Source of the DNA: Streptomyces sp. TP-A0874
GTDB taxonomy: Bacteria; Actinomycetota; Actinomycetes; Streptomycetales; Streptomycetaceae
NCBI RefSeq assembly: GCF_001748085.1
Contig: NZ_BBZK01000004.1
Location: forward strand, 434,001 to 498,000
Length of the DNA: 64,000 bases
Direction of reading: 5' to 3'
The notes under the pieces: model-generated
Databases searched by the model: none
What the model saw: the letters and a program-made list of their open reading frames with translations, nothing else
What the model was told of the DNA's origin: nothing
In this document: one piece after another, positions 16,841 to 26,172 of the stretch
Layout of the letters: every line of letters starts with the position of its first letter
Numbering within the stretch: position 1 is the stretch's first letter
Made by a program: the position numbers and the translations under genes

Positions 16841-18256
16841 TCAGTGCTGCCGCAGCCACCGCCAGACCCGGCGGGCGGCGTGGTGTCCGCACATGCCGTG
16901 CACCCCGCCGCCCGGCGGGGTCGCGGAGGAGCAGAGGAAGACCGCGGGGTGGGAGGTGGCGTAGGGCACTCTGGCGAGCCGCGGACGCAGCACCGACTGG
17001 AGCCCGTCGAAGGCGCCGCAGCCGATGTCGCCGCCCACGTAGTTGGGGTTGCGGGCGGCCAACTCCGGGGGGCCGGCGGTGGCCCGGGCCAGCACCAGAT
17101 CGCGGAAGCCGGGCGCGAAGCGCTCAAGTTGCCGTTCGATCCGCCCGGTCAGGTCCCCCGACCAGCCGTTGGGCACGTGCCCGTACACCCAGAAGGTGTG
17201 CTGGCCCTCGGGTGCCCGGGTAGCGTCGACGAGGCTGGGCTGCGCGGTGATCAGGAAGGGGACGTCGGGCTCCTGGCCCCGCACCGCGCGCCGCAGCGAG
17301 TCCGCGATGTCGCCGTAGCCCGGGCCGAGGTGGACCGTGCCCGCCCGCCGGGCGTCCGCGGAGAGCCAGGGAACGGGTCCGGAGAGGGCGTAGTCGACCT
17401 TGAACACACCCGGGCCGTGCCGGAAGCCCCGGTACGCGCCGCCCAGGCCGGCGATGCGGGCGAGGGCGGTGGGCGAGGTGTCGAAGACGTAGGCGCGGGC
17501 CGGCGGGAGTTCGTCGAGCCGTCTGACCGCGGTCCCGGTGTGGACGGTGCCGCCCTGCTCGCGCAGGTATCCCGTGAGGGCGTCGGCGATCGCCTGCGAG
17601 CCGCCGCGGGCCACCGGCCAGCCGCCGGCGTGCGCGGCGAGGGCGAACAGCAGCGCGACCCCGGCGCCGGCCGGCGAGTGCGGCGCGGAGATGACGTGGG
17701 CGGCGAGTCCGGCGAGCAGTCCCCGGGCCCGATCGCCGCTGAACCGCCTGGCCAGCAGGGCCAGCGGCTGGGGCGCGAGGGTCATGTAGCGGGCCCAGCG
17801 CAGCGGGTCGGTCGGGGTCCCCAGCCAGGGGGTCCGCAGCAGATCCCGGGCGAGGGTCTCCCAGTGTCCGGTGTACGGGGCCACCAGCCGCCGGTAGGTT
17901 CCGGCGTCCCTCGCGCCGAGGGAGGCCGCCGTCTCCCCGACGCTCCGCGCCAGTCGGGCGGCCGTGCCGTCCGGGAAGGGATGTGCCATGGGCAGCTCGG
18001 GGTGGAGCCACTCCAGCCCGTGCCTGGCCAGCGGCAGGTCGGCGAAGGCCGGGGAGCCGACACCCAGCGGGTGGACGGCCGAGCAGGGGTCGTGGCGGAA
18101 GCCGGGGAGCGTCAGCTCCTCGGTCCGGGCACCGCCTCCGACGGTGTCTGCCGCCTCGTACACGGCCACCGCGAGGCCGCGGCGGGCGAGTTCGACCGCG
18201 GCGGTGAGTCCGTTCGGCCCGGCGCCGACCACGACCGCATCGAGCATGGACGGCAC
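16841..18256 (-). CDS. Phytoene-dehydrogenase-like NAD(P)/FAD-dependent oxidoreductase
   Basis: A 471-residue flavoprotein. The N-terminal Rossmann motif '[20 protein letters not shown]' and '[14 protein letters not shown]' bind FAD. The C-terminal '[20 protein letters not shown]' is the second FAD contact of the CrtI/FAD amine-oxidase superfamily. The sequence is closest in style to the broad actinobacterial CrtI-like group, not to true carotenoid desaturases, and no carotenoid genes lie nearby, so the substrate is unknown. GTG 18256 is chosen because AAGGAG lies six bases before it; an ATG at 18247 is also possible. Confidence 0.82.
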   Translation of the reverse strand: MPSMLDAVVVGAGPNGLTAAVELARRGLAVAVYEAADTVGGGARTEELTLPGFRHDPCSAVHPLGVGSPAFADLPLARHGLEWLHPELPMAHPFPDGTAARLARSVGETAASLGARDAGTYRRLVAPYTGHWETLARDLLRTPWLGTPTDPLRWARYMTLAPQPLALLARRFSGDRARGLLAGLAAHVISAPHSPAGAGVALLFALAAHAGGWPVARGGSQAIADALTGYLREQGGTVHTGTAVRRLDELPPARAYVFDTSPTALARIAGLGGAYRGFRHGPGVFKVDYALSGPVPWLSADARRAGTVHLGPGYGDIADSLRRAVRGQEPDVPFLITAQPSLVDATRAPEGQHTFWVYGHVPNGWSGDLTGRIERQLERFAPGFRDLVLARATAGPPELAARNPNYVGGDIGCGAFDGLQSVLRPRLARVPYATSHPAVFLCSSATPPGGGVHGMCGHHAARRVWRWLRQH

Positions 18257-18360
18257 TCGCCACTCCTTCGTCAGCGGACGGGCCATCAGGATATGCGGCG
18301 CTCCGGATCCGGGACCAGCGACCTGGGCCCCGGCGGCCCTCCTCCCCGGTCGCCCGCGGC

Positions 18361-19230
18361 TCAGTGGCCGCCCTGTGCCTTCCGCCGGGGCAGGTCCGAG
18401 TCGCTCATCAGCGACAGCACCCGGTGGGCGGTCGCTTCGTCGCGGGCCGCGGTGAACGGCAGTGCGTTGCCGCCGGTGATCCGGAACCGTTCTCCCGTGA
18501 GCGTTCCGCTGGCCCCCCCTGCCTCGTCGACCAGCAGCAGTCCGGCGGCGTGGTCCCAGGGGTACTCCCAGCCGAACGCCACCGCGCCCAGCTCACCCTG
18601 GGCTACGTGCAGGTACTCCAGCCCGGCCGAGCCGCACGGCCGCGGCGCCACACCGTCGACGATCAGCCGGGCGAAGGAGCGGTCCTCCTCCAGGGAGTAG
18701 AAGTCCGGGTGGGAGGTGGCGATCTCCAGCACCGTCTCCGGGTCGGGGCTGCCGGAGAGCAGCGGTTCGCCGTTGAGCCGCGCTCCCCGGCCCCGCATCG
18801 CGACGGCCATCAGGCCGAGCGCGGGAGCGTACGTCCAGGAGGCGAGCGTCTCGCCGTGCTGGACGAGGGCGAGCAGCGTGGCGAATCCGGGATCGCCGGC
18901 GACGAACTGCCGGGTGCCGTCGACGGGGTCGAGCACCCAGACGGGCGCCGAGCCGTGCAGGGCGTCGAGCACGTCCGGATCAGCAGCCACCGCTTCCTCA
19001 CCGACCACGACGGAGCCGGGCAGCAGTCCGGGCAGCGAAGCGGTCAGTCGCCGTTCCGCCTCCTGGTCGGCGACGGTCACCAGGTCGTGCGGGCCGCTCT
19101 TCTCCCGCACCTCGTGGGCGGCGAGCGCCCGGAACCGCGGCATGACCTCGGCGGCCACCGCTTCGCGCAGGGCCTGGTCGACAGCGCTCAGCAGCTCCGC
19201 CCGGTCTTCGGCAGACATTTCCTCGATCAT
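18361..19230 (-). CDS. Inositol-monophosphatase-family phosphatase
   Basis: A 289-residue metal-dependent phosphatase. The three metal-binding motifs are present: 'VVGEEAV', '[12 protein letters not shown]' and '[19 protein letters not shown]'. The family includes inositol-1-phosphatase, histidinol-phosphatase and 3'-phosphoadenosine 5'-phosphate phosphatase. The 'DPVDGTRQF' variant and length resemble streptomycete histidinol-phosphatase-like members, but the substrate cannot be fixed. The start 19230 ([10 protein letters not shown]) is the best match to homologues; 19218 and 19239 are alternatives. Confidence 0.82.
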   Translation of the reverse strand: MIEEMSAEDRAELLSAVDQALREAVAAEVMPRFRALAAHEVREKSGPHDLVTVADQEAERRLTASLPGLLPGSVVVGEEAVAADPDVLDALHGSAPVWVLDPVDGTRQFVAGDPGFATLLALVQHGETLASWTYAPALGLMAVAMRGRGARLNGEPLLSGSPDPETVLEIATSHPDFYSLEEDRSFARLIVDGVAPRPCGSAGLEYLHVAQGELGAVAFGWEYPWDHAAGLLLVDEAGGASGTLTGERFRITGGNALPFTAARDEATAHRVLSLMSDSDLPRRKAQGGH

Positions 19231-19401
19231 GTTCCCCATCGAACCATGTCCGTCCGGACAACGGCGGGCAGCCGGGGCGGCCCTCCGGTTTCGGCCCGGT
19301 GAACAGTGGCCGCGGACTGTCACCGCCGGGGCGGGCCGTCGATGTTCCGGGTACCGCGCCGCATCCCGGGTTCAAAGCCGCGGCCCACCCGTAGGGGCGG
19401 G

Positions 19402-19758
19402 TCAGGTCCGCGGGCCGCTCAGCTGCTCGTCGAGTTCGTCGCGCAGGAGGTCGGCGGGGCCCACCTGGCCGGTCCGGTAGGCGGCCCGCCCGACCATGAG
19501 GGCGGCGATCGGGGTGGTGGTCATCTGGAAGAACGCCACCAGGGCCAGCGTTCCGAGGTCGACGGGGTTGCGCAGCCGCAGCGCGACACCGAGCAGCACC
19601 AGCAGCAGGCCGAGGGACTGCGGTTTGGTGGCGGCGTGCAGTCGGGAGAGCACATCGGGCAGCGTGAGCAGCCCGATCCCCGCGACGAGGCACAGACCGG
19701 CGCCGACCAGGAGGCAGAGGATCGCCCCCACGTCCGCCGCCTGCTGCCACGCGTTCAC
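19402..19758 (-). CDS. mnhG: Mrp-type Na+/H+ antiporter subunit G
   Basis: A 118-residue membrane protein with three hydrophobic helices. It shows the MnhG pattern 'LTLPDVLSRLHAATKPQSLG', then 'LGTLALVAFFQMTTTPIAAL', and a short charged tail. It belongs to the multi-subunit Mrp complex that exchanges Na+ for H+ across the cytoplasmic membrane. The start is GTG 19758 with GGGAGG six bases upstream. It is the last gene of the operon and is separated from mnhF by 85 bp, while the upstream genes all overlap. Confidence 0.9.
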   Translation of the reverse strand: MNAWQQAADVGAILCLLVGAGLCLVAGIGLLTLPDVLSRLHAATKPQSLGLLLVLLGVALRLRNPVDLGTLALVAFFQMTTTPIAALMVGRAAYRTGQVGPADLLRDELDEQLSGPRT

Positions 19759-19843
19759 CGCTGTCCTCCCGCCGCTTCGCTTCCGGGCCGCGCGGTCGCC
19801 GGCTGCTCGGCCGGGCACCTCGTTCCAGCTGGTCCGGGGTGGG

Positions 19844-20155
19844 TCATCGGTATCCTTCCGGTCCGGTTTCGGAGTTCTCCTCGGGATCGTTCGGGGCGCG
19901 GTCCTGCACGGAGATGAAGCGGGCCATGCTCACCGACCCGGTGAAGCCGAGGAAGGCCAGCACCAGGAGGATGGGGAGGAAGAGCGCGGTGCGCTGCCGG
20001 GCACCGATGGTGCCGATCACCGCTACGGCGATCGACAGCAGGGTGTCCACCGAGACCGCCCGGTCAAGCATCGAGGGGCCCTTCCACAGCCGGACGAGGA
20101 CCAGCGCCGCCGCCGCACCGAGGAGCGCCATGACCACCGTGGTCGCGAGGCTCAT
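19844..20155 (-). CDS. mnhF: Mrp-type Na+/H+ antiporter subunit F
   Basis: A 103-residue membrane protein with three helices, containing the MnhF signature 'GPSMLDRAVSVDTLLS' followed by 'FLPILLVLAFLGFTGSVSMA'. The C-terminal tail is acidic. It starts at ATG 20155 and overlaps the stop of mnhE as ATGA, consistent with coupled translation. Confidence 0.9.
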   Translation of the reverse strand: MSLATTVVMALLGAAAALVLVRLWKGPSMLDRAVSVDTLLSIAVAVIGTIGARQRTALFLPILLVLAFLGFTGSVSMARFISVQDRAPNDPEENSETGPEGYR

Positions 20156-20721
20156 CCGGCGCCTCCCCGCTCCAGCCGGGCAATCTGCTCCGGGGTTCCC
20201 AACGCCCGTACCACCCGGGCCTCCTGGTTCCGGACGTCCTGGCGGGCGCGCTCCATCGACGCCTCGTCGAAGACCCCGAGCACGTGCAGGAAGAGCGTGA
20301 AGGTCTCCCTCCGGACCTCCACCACGGTGCTCCCCGGCATCGCCGAGACCACCACGGTCAGCGCGGTCATCAGCAGATCGCTGCCCGCCCGTATCGGCAG
20401 CGCCAGCATCGCCGAGCCCAGTTGGCCGGGGAGCAGGATCTGCCGGGTGACCCGCAGCGTCGACTTGACCAGGTCCGCGGTGAAGCGCAACACCAGCCTC
20501 AGGAGACCGAGCGGGTGCAGCCGCATGCCGATGTCGAGGGCCGGGAGTGGGAAGAGCAGTGAGACCAGCACACCGACCAGCAGGCCGACGACGAGGTTGG
20601 CGGCGGTGAACTCGCCCCACAGCAGCGTCCAGATGACGGCGAGCCAGAGGACGAACGGGAGTTGCACCACGCGCTGGTGCGGTCCCGGGGCTCCGATGGT
20701 CAGCTTCCACGGACGTCTCAA
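20152..20721 (-). CDS. mnhE: Mrp-type Na+/H+ antiporter subunit E
   Basis: A 189-residue subunit. Two N-terminal helices ('LPFVLWLAVIWTLLWGEFTA', 'NLVVGLLVGVLVSLLFPL') precede a conserved amphipathic region and the family element 'SAMPGSTVVEV', then a charged C-terminal tail. Length is normal. The proposed start is TTG 20721, overlapping the mnhD stop by four bases (TTGA). No better start with a ribosome binding site is visible. Confidence 0.88.
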   Translation of the reverse strand: MRRPWKLTIGAPGPHQRVVQLPFVLWLAVIWTLLWGEFTAANLVVGLLVGVLVSLLFPLPALDIGMRLHPLGLLRLVLRFTADLVKSTLRVTRQILLPGQLGSAMLALPIRAGSDLLMTALTVVVSAMPGSTVVEVRRETFTLFLHVLGVFDEASMERARQDVRNQEARVVRALGTPEQIARLERGGAG

Positions 20722-22379
20722 GGGTGCAGCACCGCCTCGATGTAGGGGGTCCGGGCCAACATCTCGTCAGCCGCCCGGTGCGACAGCCCGGCGAGCGGGC
20801 CGGCGAACACGGTGTAGGCGAGGCCGAGCAGCACGGTGGCGACGGTCGCGCCGAGCATGGCCGTGGGCAGTCGCGTGCTGGTACTGATCTCCCATCCGCT
20901 CATCGAGGCGGCCGCCCCGCCCCGGCGGAGGGAGCGGGCTGCGCCGCCCCCGGCGCGGTCTCCGCCTTCCCCGTCCTCGTCGGCGTCGGCTCCGCCCTCC
21001 TCCGCCGGGGCTTCGGACTCCAGGACGACCCCGGTGGCCGGTACCGCCGGCGCGGCCCGCCAGAAGGCGAGGTTCCACACCTTCACCAGGGCGTAGAGCG
21101 TCAGCAGGCTGGTCAGTACCGCGGCCCCCACCAGGAGGTACGCCCAGGCCCCGCCCTCCTCGACACCGGCCCTGAGCAGTCCTAGCTTTCCCAGGAAGCC
21201 GGAGAGCGGCGGGATGCCGGAGAGGTTCATCGCGGTGAGGAAGAAGACGGCCGACAGCACTGGGGAGAGGCTGGCCAGGCCGCCCAGCCGCGGCATGTCG
21301 GTGGTGCCGCCGGTGCGCTCCACCAGGCCGGCCACGAGGAAGAGCGTGGTCTGGACGGTGATGTGGTGCGCCACGTAGAAGATCGCGCCACCGATCCCGG
21401 CGACCGTGGCCAGCGCGATTCCGAAGACCATGTAGCCGATGTGGCTGACCAGGGTGAAGGAGAGCAACCGTTTGAGGTCGCTCTGGGCGACCGCGCCGAG
21501 GATGCCGAAGAGCATCGACAGCAGCGCCACCACCATCAGTCCGGGCAGCAGCCGGTCACCGGGGAAGAGCAACGTCTGCACCCGCAGTATCGAGTAGATG
21601 CCGACCTTGGTCAGCAGCCCGGCGAAGACGGCGGTCACCGGCGCGGGGGCGGTGGGGTAGGAGTCGGGCAGCCAGGCGGCGAGTGGGAAGACCGCGGCCT
21701 TGATGCCGAAGACCAGCAGCAGCATCAGCTCCAGGCTGGAGCGCACCGCTGGTGAGGCGGTGTCCAGCCGTCCCGCCAGTTGGGCCATGTTCACCGTCCC
21801 GGCGGCCGCGTAGACCATCCCCACCGCCGCCGCGAACAGCAGCGAGGAGAGCAGCGACACCACGATGTACGTGGCGCCGGCGCGTACCCGTGCGGCGGTG
21901 CCGCCGACCGTCAGCAGTACGTAACTGGCCGTCAGCATGATCTCGAAGCCGACGTAGAGATTGAACAGGTCACCGGCGAGGAAGCAGTCCGCGACTCCGG
22001 CGACCAGCACCAGGTAGGAGGGGTGGAAGACGGCCAGCGGGGTCTCCTCCTCACGGTCGGCCATGCCCTGGCCGATGGAGTAGACGAGCACGCAGAGCGT
22101 CACCGCCGACGAGACGGTGAGCATGAGGGCCGACAGCCGGTCGGCCACGAGCACGATGCCCACCGGCGGAGCCCAGGCGCCCAGCTGCACCACCTGCGGG
22201 CCGTCCCGTTCGGCCGCCAGCAGCAGCACCACCGAGACGGCGAGCACGAGGACCAGCACGGTGACGCTGATCCCCCGCTGGGTGCGGCGCATCCGGCGGC
22301 CCACGGCCAGTTTCACTCCGGCCGCGAGCACCGGGAGCACGACCGGGAACGGGACCAGGGCTTCGGCGAGCGCCGTCAT
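20718..22379 (-). CDS. mnhD: Mrp-type Na+/H+ antiporter subunit D
   Basis: A 553-residue polytopic protein of the NuoN/NuoM superfamily with about 14 helices. The conserved Glu helix 'LYVGFEIMLTASYVLLTVGG' and the Lys/His-bearing segments 'ESVFGIKAAVFPLAAWLPD'-like and 'LKRLLSFTLVSHIGYMVFG' are present and form the proton path in this family. A roughly 50-residue charged, Glu/Gly-rich loop near 440-490 is an insertion before the last helix. It overlaps mnhC by four bases (ATGA). Confidence 0.9.
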   Translation of the reverse strand: MTALAEALVPFPVVLPVLAAGVKLAVGRRMRRTQRGISVTVLVLVLAVSVVLLLAAERDGPQVVQLGAWAPPVGIVLVADRLSALMLTVSSAVTLCVLVYSIGQGMADREEETPLAVFHPSYLVLVAGVADCFLAGDLFNLYVGFEIMLTASYVLLTVGGTAARVRAGATYIVVSLLSSLLFAAAVGMVYAAAGTVNMAQLAGRLDTASPAVRSSLELMLLLVFGIKAAVFPLAAWLPDSYPTAPAPVTAVFAGLLTKVGIYSILRVQTLLFPGDRLLPGLMVVALLSMLFGILGAVAQSDLKRLLSFTLVSHIGYMVFGIALATVAGIGGAIFYVAHHITVQTTLFLVAGLVERTGGTTDMPRLGGLASLSPVLSAVFFLTAMNLSGIPPLSGFLGKLGLLRAGVEEGGAWAYLLVGAAVLTSLLTLYALVKVWNLAFWRAAPAVPATGVVLESEAPAEEGGADADEDGEGGDRAGGGAARSLRRGGAAASMSGWEISTSTRLPTAMLGATVATVLLGLAYTVFAGPLAGLSHRAADEMLARTPYIEAVLHP

Positions 22380-22975
22380 CGGTCCTCCCCGAGCACGTTG
22401 TCCCAGAGGTCGCCGGAGAGGTTGGCCGCCCTCGCCTGTCGCGCCCGCGCGGCCCGGAGCCTGCGGCGCAGCCGGAACCGGGAGCGCAGGTACTCGGCCC
22501 GGACCCGGGTGAGCCGGCGGCGGTCGGCGACGGCTCCGCGCTCCGGGACGGCGCTGAGCTGCTGCCGGCGTCTCTTCCAGTACTCGTCCTGGAGTCGGGC
22601 CCGCTCCGCGGCCTCCTCGCCGCGCAGCGCGACCCGCCGGTCCTCGATGTCGTCCCGCACCTCGTCGCTTCCGGTCAGCTGCCAGCTCCGGTAGGCCATG
22701 GCCAGCATGAAGGCGGTCAGCGCCAGGGTGATGACGATCGCGGTCAGGACCATGACCTGCGGAAGCGGGTCGGTGATCCGGCTGAGGTCCGCACCTGGGT
22801 GGGCGAGCGCCGGCTGGCCCGCCCGGCCGGCCGTGGACAGGATCAGGACGTTCACTCCGTTGCCCATGATGACGGCGCCGACCAGGATGCGGGTGAGAGC
22901 CCGGGTCAGCATCAGGACGGCGCCGGCCGAGAAGAGCACTCCGCCGACGAAGAGCAGGCTGAGGGTGACGGTCAT
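22376..22975 (-). CDS. mnhC: Mrp-type Na+/H+ antiporter subunit C with long basic tail
   Basis: A 199-residue protein. Residues 1-112 are a normal three-helix MnhC/NuoK-like subunit ('LVGAVIMGNGVNVLILSTAG', 'DPLPQVMVLTAIVITLALTA'). The last 85 residues are an added cytoplasmic tail, highly charged and Arg-rich ('YWKRRRQQL', 'RLTRVRAEYLRSRFRLRRRL'), predicted helical. It overlaps mnhA and mnhD by ATGA. The tail's role is unknown; it might contact the membrane surface or other subunits. Confidence 0.88.
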   Translation of the reverse strand: MTVTLSLLFVGGVLFSAGAVLMLTRALTRILVGAVIMGNGVNVLILSTAGRAGQPALAHPGADLSRITDPLPQVMVLTAIVITLALTAFMLAMAYRSWQLTGSDEVRDDIEDRRVALRGEEAAERARLQDEYWKRRRQQLSAVPERGAVADRRRLTRVRAEYLRSRFRLRRRLRAARARQARAANLSGDLWDNVLGEDR

Positions 22976-25900
22976 CGGGGTTCCTCCGGACCGCCGGGCC
23001 GCGTCCCCGGGGGGCCCAACCGCCAGGGGCTCGTCCTGTGTTCGAGCTGGCGCTCGGTCAACAGGTCGATCCGCGAGCCGAGGCTGCGGCCGATGTCCAG
23101 GACGACGCCGAGCACCACCAGGAAGACCCCGGTGTCGAAGACCACCGGACTGGCGATGTGGAACGGCCCGATCAGCGGCAGGTGCCCGTGGTGGACCCCG
23201 GGCCGCAGCACGTGCGAGCCGAACACGAGGCCGGCCAGGGCGAGACCGGCCATCAGGAGGAGTCCGGCCCCGATCAGCCGTCCGGGCTCGACGGGTGCGG
23301 CGGCGGCGAGTTCCTGGCGTCCGCCGGCCAGATAGCGGACGACCAGTGCGAGACCGGCCACCAGCCCCGCGGTGAAACCGCCGCCGGTGAAGTTCTCGGC
23401 GCACACCAGGAGATAGAGCGAGAGCACCAGGATGGGGTGGAAGGTCAGCCGTGCGATGACCTCGAAGACGATGGAGCGGCGCTCCGGCGCCAGGCCGCCG
23501 GCCGCCGCCAGCCACCGGCGCTCCGGGGCGTCACCCCCCGAACTGTGCGGCCCGGGTGAGGCAAGCACACTGGCCCCGGCGGCCTCTTCGGGTTCGTCCG
23601 TCCCGGTTCCGGGCGGGGGGCCGCCGGCACCGGTCGGCGTCGCCGCTTCGTCCGGTTCGGCAGTCTCCCCGCCGACCACCCGTCGGTGCAGGAAGACCAG
23701 ACTGGTGACGCCGATCGCCGCGACGCCCAGCACGGCGCTCTCCCCCATGGTGTCCCAGGCCCGCATGTCCACCAGGGTGGTGGCGACGGTGTTGATCACC
23801 CCCTCGTGCCAGGCGGCCCTGACCAGTTCCGGTCCGGCGGGCGGGGCACGGCGGTCTGAGGCGGCCAGCCACACCAGCCCCGCCAGCAGTACGCCGCCCG
23901 ACACCGCCAGCGCACCGTGCAGACCGCGGCGCCAGGTGGAGAAGCCCATGGTGAAGTTGGGCGGAAGTCTCCGCAGCACCAGGACGAAGACGACCAGCGC
24001 CACGGTCTCCACGGCGAACTGGGTGAGCGCGAGGTCGGGTGCTCCCTGCAGCACGAAGAGGACTCCGGTCCCGTAGCCGACGACGCCGGAAAGCACCACC
24101 GCTTTCATCCTCCGTCGCACCCCGACGCACAGCACCGCGACGACCATCAGGCCGAGGCCGACCGCCGCCTGGGGCAGTGAGTCCCACGGCCGCGGGAGGA
24201 CCGGTGCCGGCCAGGGGCGTTCCACGGCCAGGACCGCGATCTGGGTGCCGATGAGAACGGTGAACGCGACGCCCAGGTAGAACGGCAGCGAACCGCGCTG
24301 TACCGCGCCGGTGAGCCGGAGCGAGAGGCGTTCGAGGGTCCAGAGCGCGGCTCGGAAGGCTCCTTCGGCCTCGGACCAGGCCACCCGGAGTTGGAAGGCC
24401 GCTAGTCGGCGGTTCATCGCGAAGAGCGCGAGTCCGCCGGCCCAGGCCAGGGCGGAGAGACCGAGCGCCGTACCGATCCCGTGCCATAGGGCCAGGTGGT
24501 ACGGGGCGCCGGGGGAGGGGAGCAGATCGGCGTGGGCGGCCAGCAGCGGATCGAGCCCTGCGGCGGTCGCCCCCATCGCCAGCGCGGAGAGCGTGAGCAC
24601 GGTGGGCGCGGCGAGGAAGAGGCCACCTGCGGTTCGGCGTACCGGTGTACCGCGTAGGAAGCGGCCGCGGCCCGCGCTTCGTTTGCGGGCGAACGCGCCC
24701 CACAGGAAGCGGAGTGTGTAGCCGGTGGTCAGCGCGGATCCGAGGACGCTGACGCCCAGCGCCCAGCGCTCCGCCGACCCGCCGTGCGCGAGCACTCCGA
24801 AGGCGGCCTCCTTGGCGGGGAAGCCCAGCATCGGGGGGAGTCCGGCCATCGAGGCCCCCGCGGCGCACCCCACCGCGCACAGCCAGGGCCGGGCTCGTCC
24901 CAGCCCGGAGAGCCGCCGCAGATCGCGGGTGCCCGTGGTGCGGTCGATGACGCCGACGACCAGGAAGAGCGTCGACTTGAACACCGCGTGGGCCAGCAGC
25001 AGGGCCGTCGCGGCGAGCGCGGTGTTCCTGGTCCCCACTCCGGCGAGCAGGGCGATGAACCCCAGTTGGCTGACGGTGCCGTGGGCCAGGAGGAGTTTGA
25101 GGTCGTTGAGCCGCAGCGCCCGCCAGCCGCCCAGCAGCATCGTGGCCGCGCCGAACACCAGCAGTACCGGCCGCCAGGGTTGGATGTCCGCGAAGAGCGG
25201 CGCCAGCCGCAGCACCAGGTACACACCGGCCTTGACCATCGCCGCCGCGTGCAGATAGGCGCTGACCGGGGTCGGCGCGGTCATCGCGCCCGGCAGCCAG
25301 AAGCTGAACGGCCAGAGGGCGGACTTCGACATCACCCCCAGCAGGATCAGCGCCGCGGCGACGGAGAGGGTGATGCTCGGCTGCGGGGGCCGGGCCGCCA
25401 ACTCGGAGATGCGGTAGGTGCCGGCGCCCTCGCCCAGCACGATGAAGCCGACGAGCATGCAGAGGCCGCCCAGCACGGTGAGGAGCAGGGCCTGCAGGGC
25501 CGACCGGCGGTTCTCCCGCTTCTCACTGTGCTGCCCGATGAGCAGGAAGGAGAAGACGGTGGTCAACTCCCAGAAGACGTACAGAAGGATCAGGTCATCG
25601 GCGAGCACCAGTCCGATCATCGCTCCGGCAAAAGCGATCAGCGTGCCGGCGAACCTGCCCAGGTTCGGTTCGTCGGTGTCGAAGTACTCGGCGCAGTAGA
25701 GGAGCACCAGCGCCCCGATACCACCGGCGATCAGCACCATCAGACAGGAGAGGGCGTCCAGCCGGAAGGCCAGGGAGACGTGGTACTCGGGAATCCACGG
25801 CAGGTTCCAGTCCGTCGCACCACCCGCGGCGGTTGGGCCGCTGCGGAGGAGTGCCGCGATCGCGGTGGCGGCCGGCGGGACGGCGAGCACCCAGAAGGCT

Positions 25901-25986
25901 CGGCGCCCAAGCCGCTCCACCAACGCCCCGGCGCATACGGCCAGGGCGAAGTGGAGCAGCAGAAGAACCAGCACAAACCGGATCAT
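22972..25986 (-). CDS. mnhA: Mrp-type Na+/H+ antiporter subunit A fused to subunit B
   Basis: A 1004-residue polytopic subunit. The N-terminal 480 residues are NuoL-like, with 'LTTVFSFLLIGQHSEKRENR', 'LPGAMTAPTPVSAYLHAAAM' and 'LNDLKLLLAHGTVSQLGFIA'. A middle MnhA-specific membrane region follows ('GAPDLALTQFAVETVALVVF'). The last 140 residues are an MnhB domain ('VIARLTFHPILVLSLYLLVC', 'ENFTGGGFTAGLVAGLALV'). There is therefore no separate mnhB gene. A Gly/Pro/Glu-rich linker joins the parts. The start is ATG 25986, directly before the first helix. Confidence 0.92.
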   Translation of the reverse strand: MIRFVLVLLLLHFALAVCAGALVERLGRRAFWVLAVPPAATAIAALLRSGPTAAGGATDWNLPWIPEYHVSLAFRLDALSCLMVLIAGGIGALVLLYCAEYFDTDEPNLGRFAGTLIAFAGAMIGLVLADDLILLYVFWELTTVFSFLLIGQHSEKRENRRSALQALLLTVLGGLCMLVGFIVLGEGAGTYRISELAARPPQPSITLSVAAALILLGVMSKSALWPFSFWLPGAMTAPTPVSAYLHAAAMVKAGVYLVLRLAPLFADIQPWRPVLLVFGAATMLLGGWRALRLNDLKLLLAHGTVSQLGFIALLAGVGTRNTALAATALLLAHAVFKSTLFLVVGVIDRTTGTRDLRRLSGLGRARPWLCAVGCAAGASMAGLPPMLGFPAKEAAFGVLAHGGSAERWALGVSVLGSALTTGYTLRFLWGAFARKRSAGRGRFLRGTPVRRTAGGLFLAAPTVLTLSALAMGATAAGLDPLLAAHADLLPSPGAPYHLALWHGIGTALGLSALAWAGGLALFAMNRRLAAFQLRVAWSEAEGAFRAALWTLERLSLRLTGAVQRGSLPFYLGVAFTVLIGTQIAVLAVERPWPAPVLPRPWDSLPQAAVGLGLMVVAVLCVGVRRRMKAVVLSGVVGYGTGVLFVLQGAPDLALTQFAVETVALVVFVLVLRRLPPNFTMGFSTWRRGLHGALAVSGGVLLAGLVWLAASDRRAPPAGPELVRAAWHEGVINTVATTLVDMRAWDTMGESAVLGVAAIGVTSLVFLHRRVVGGETAEPDEAATPTGAGGPPPGTGTDEPEEAAGASVLASPGPHSSGGDAPERRWLAAAGGLAPERRSIVFEVIARLTFHPILVLSLYLLVCAENFTGGGFTAGLVAGLALVVRYLAGGRQELAAAAPVEPGRLIGAGLLLMAGLALAGLVFGSHVLRPGVHHGHLPLIGPFHIASPVVFDTGVFLVVLGVVLDIGRSLGSRIDLLTERQLEHRTSPWRLGPPGTRPGGPEEPR

Positions 25987-26172
25987 TCCAGGTGAACCGG
26001 GCGGCGCGCGGGAGGCCCAGCCACCGCGCGGCGCGCTGACACCGCACACTCACCCTTCGACCCCGGCGGTGGACCGCCGCCGGGGAGCAGGCCGGCCCGA
26101 ACGACCGACAACCCCGCGGGCCGGCGGTCCAAGGCCCCCGGCTCCCACCGGCGCGCCCTCCCGCCGCTCCGG

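Noticed and set aside
16741..17127. N-terminal extension of the Ada-AlkA gene
   Set aside because: The extra sequence is an antisense-like shadow of the oxidoreductase gene end; the Ada zinc domain starts at the ATG 16740.
22972..23500. Missing mnhB gene as a sign of a defective Mrp operon
   Set aside because: The MnhB domain is fused at the C-terminus of MnhA, a normal arrangement in actinobacteria.
20750..26000. Many long open frames on the plus strand opposite the Mrp operon
   Set aside because: They are Arg/Gln/His-rich shadow frames caused by GC-rich third positions and show no family resemblance.
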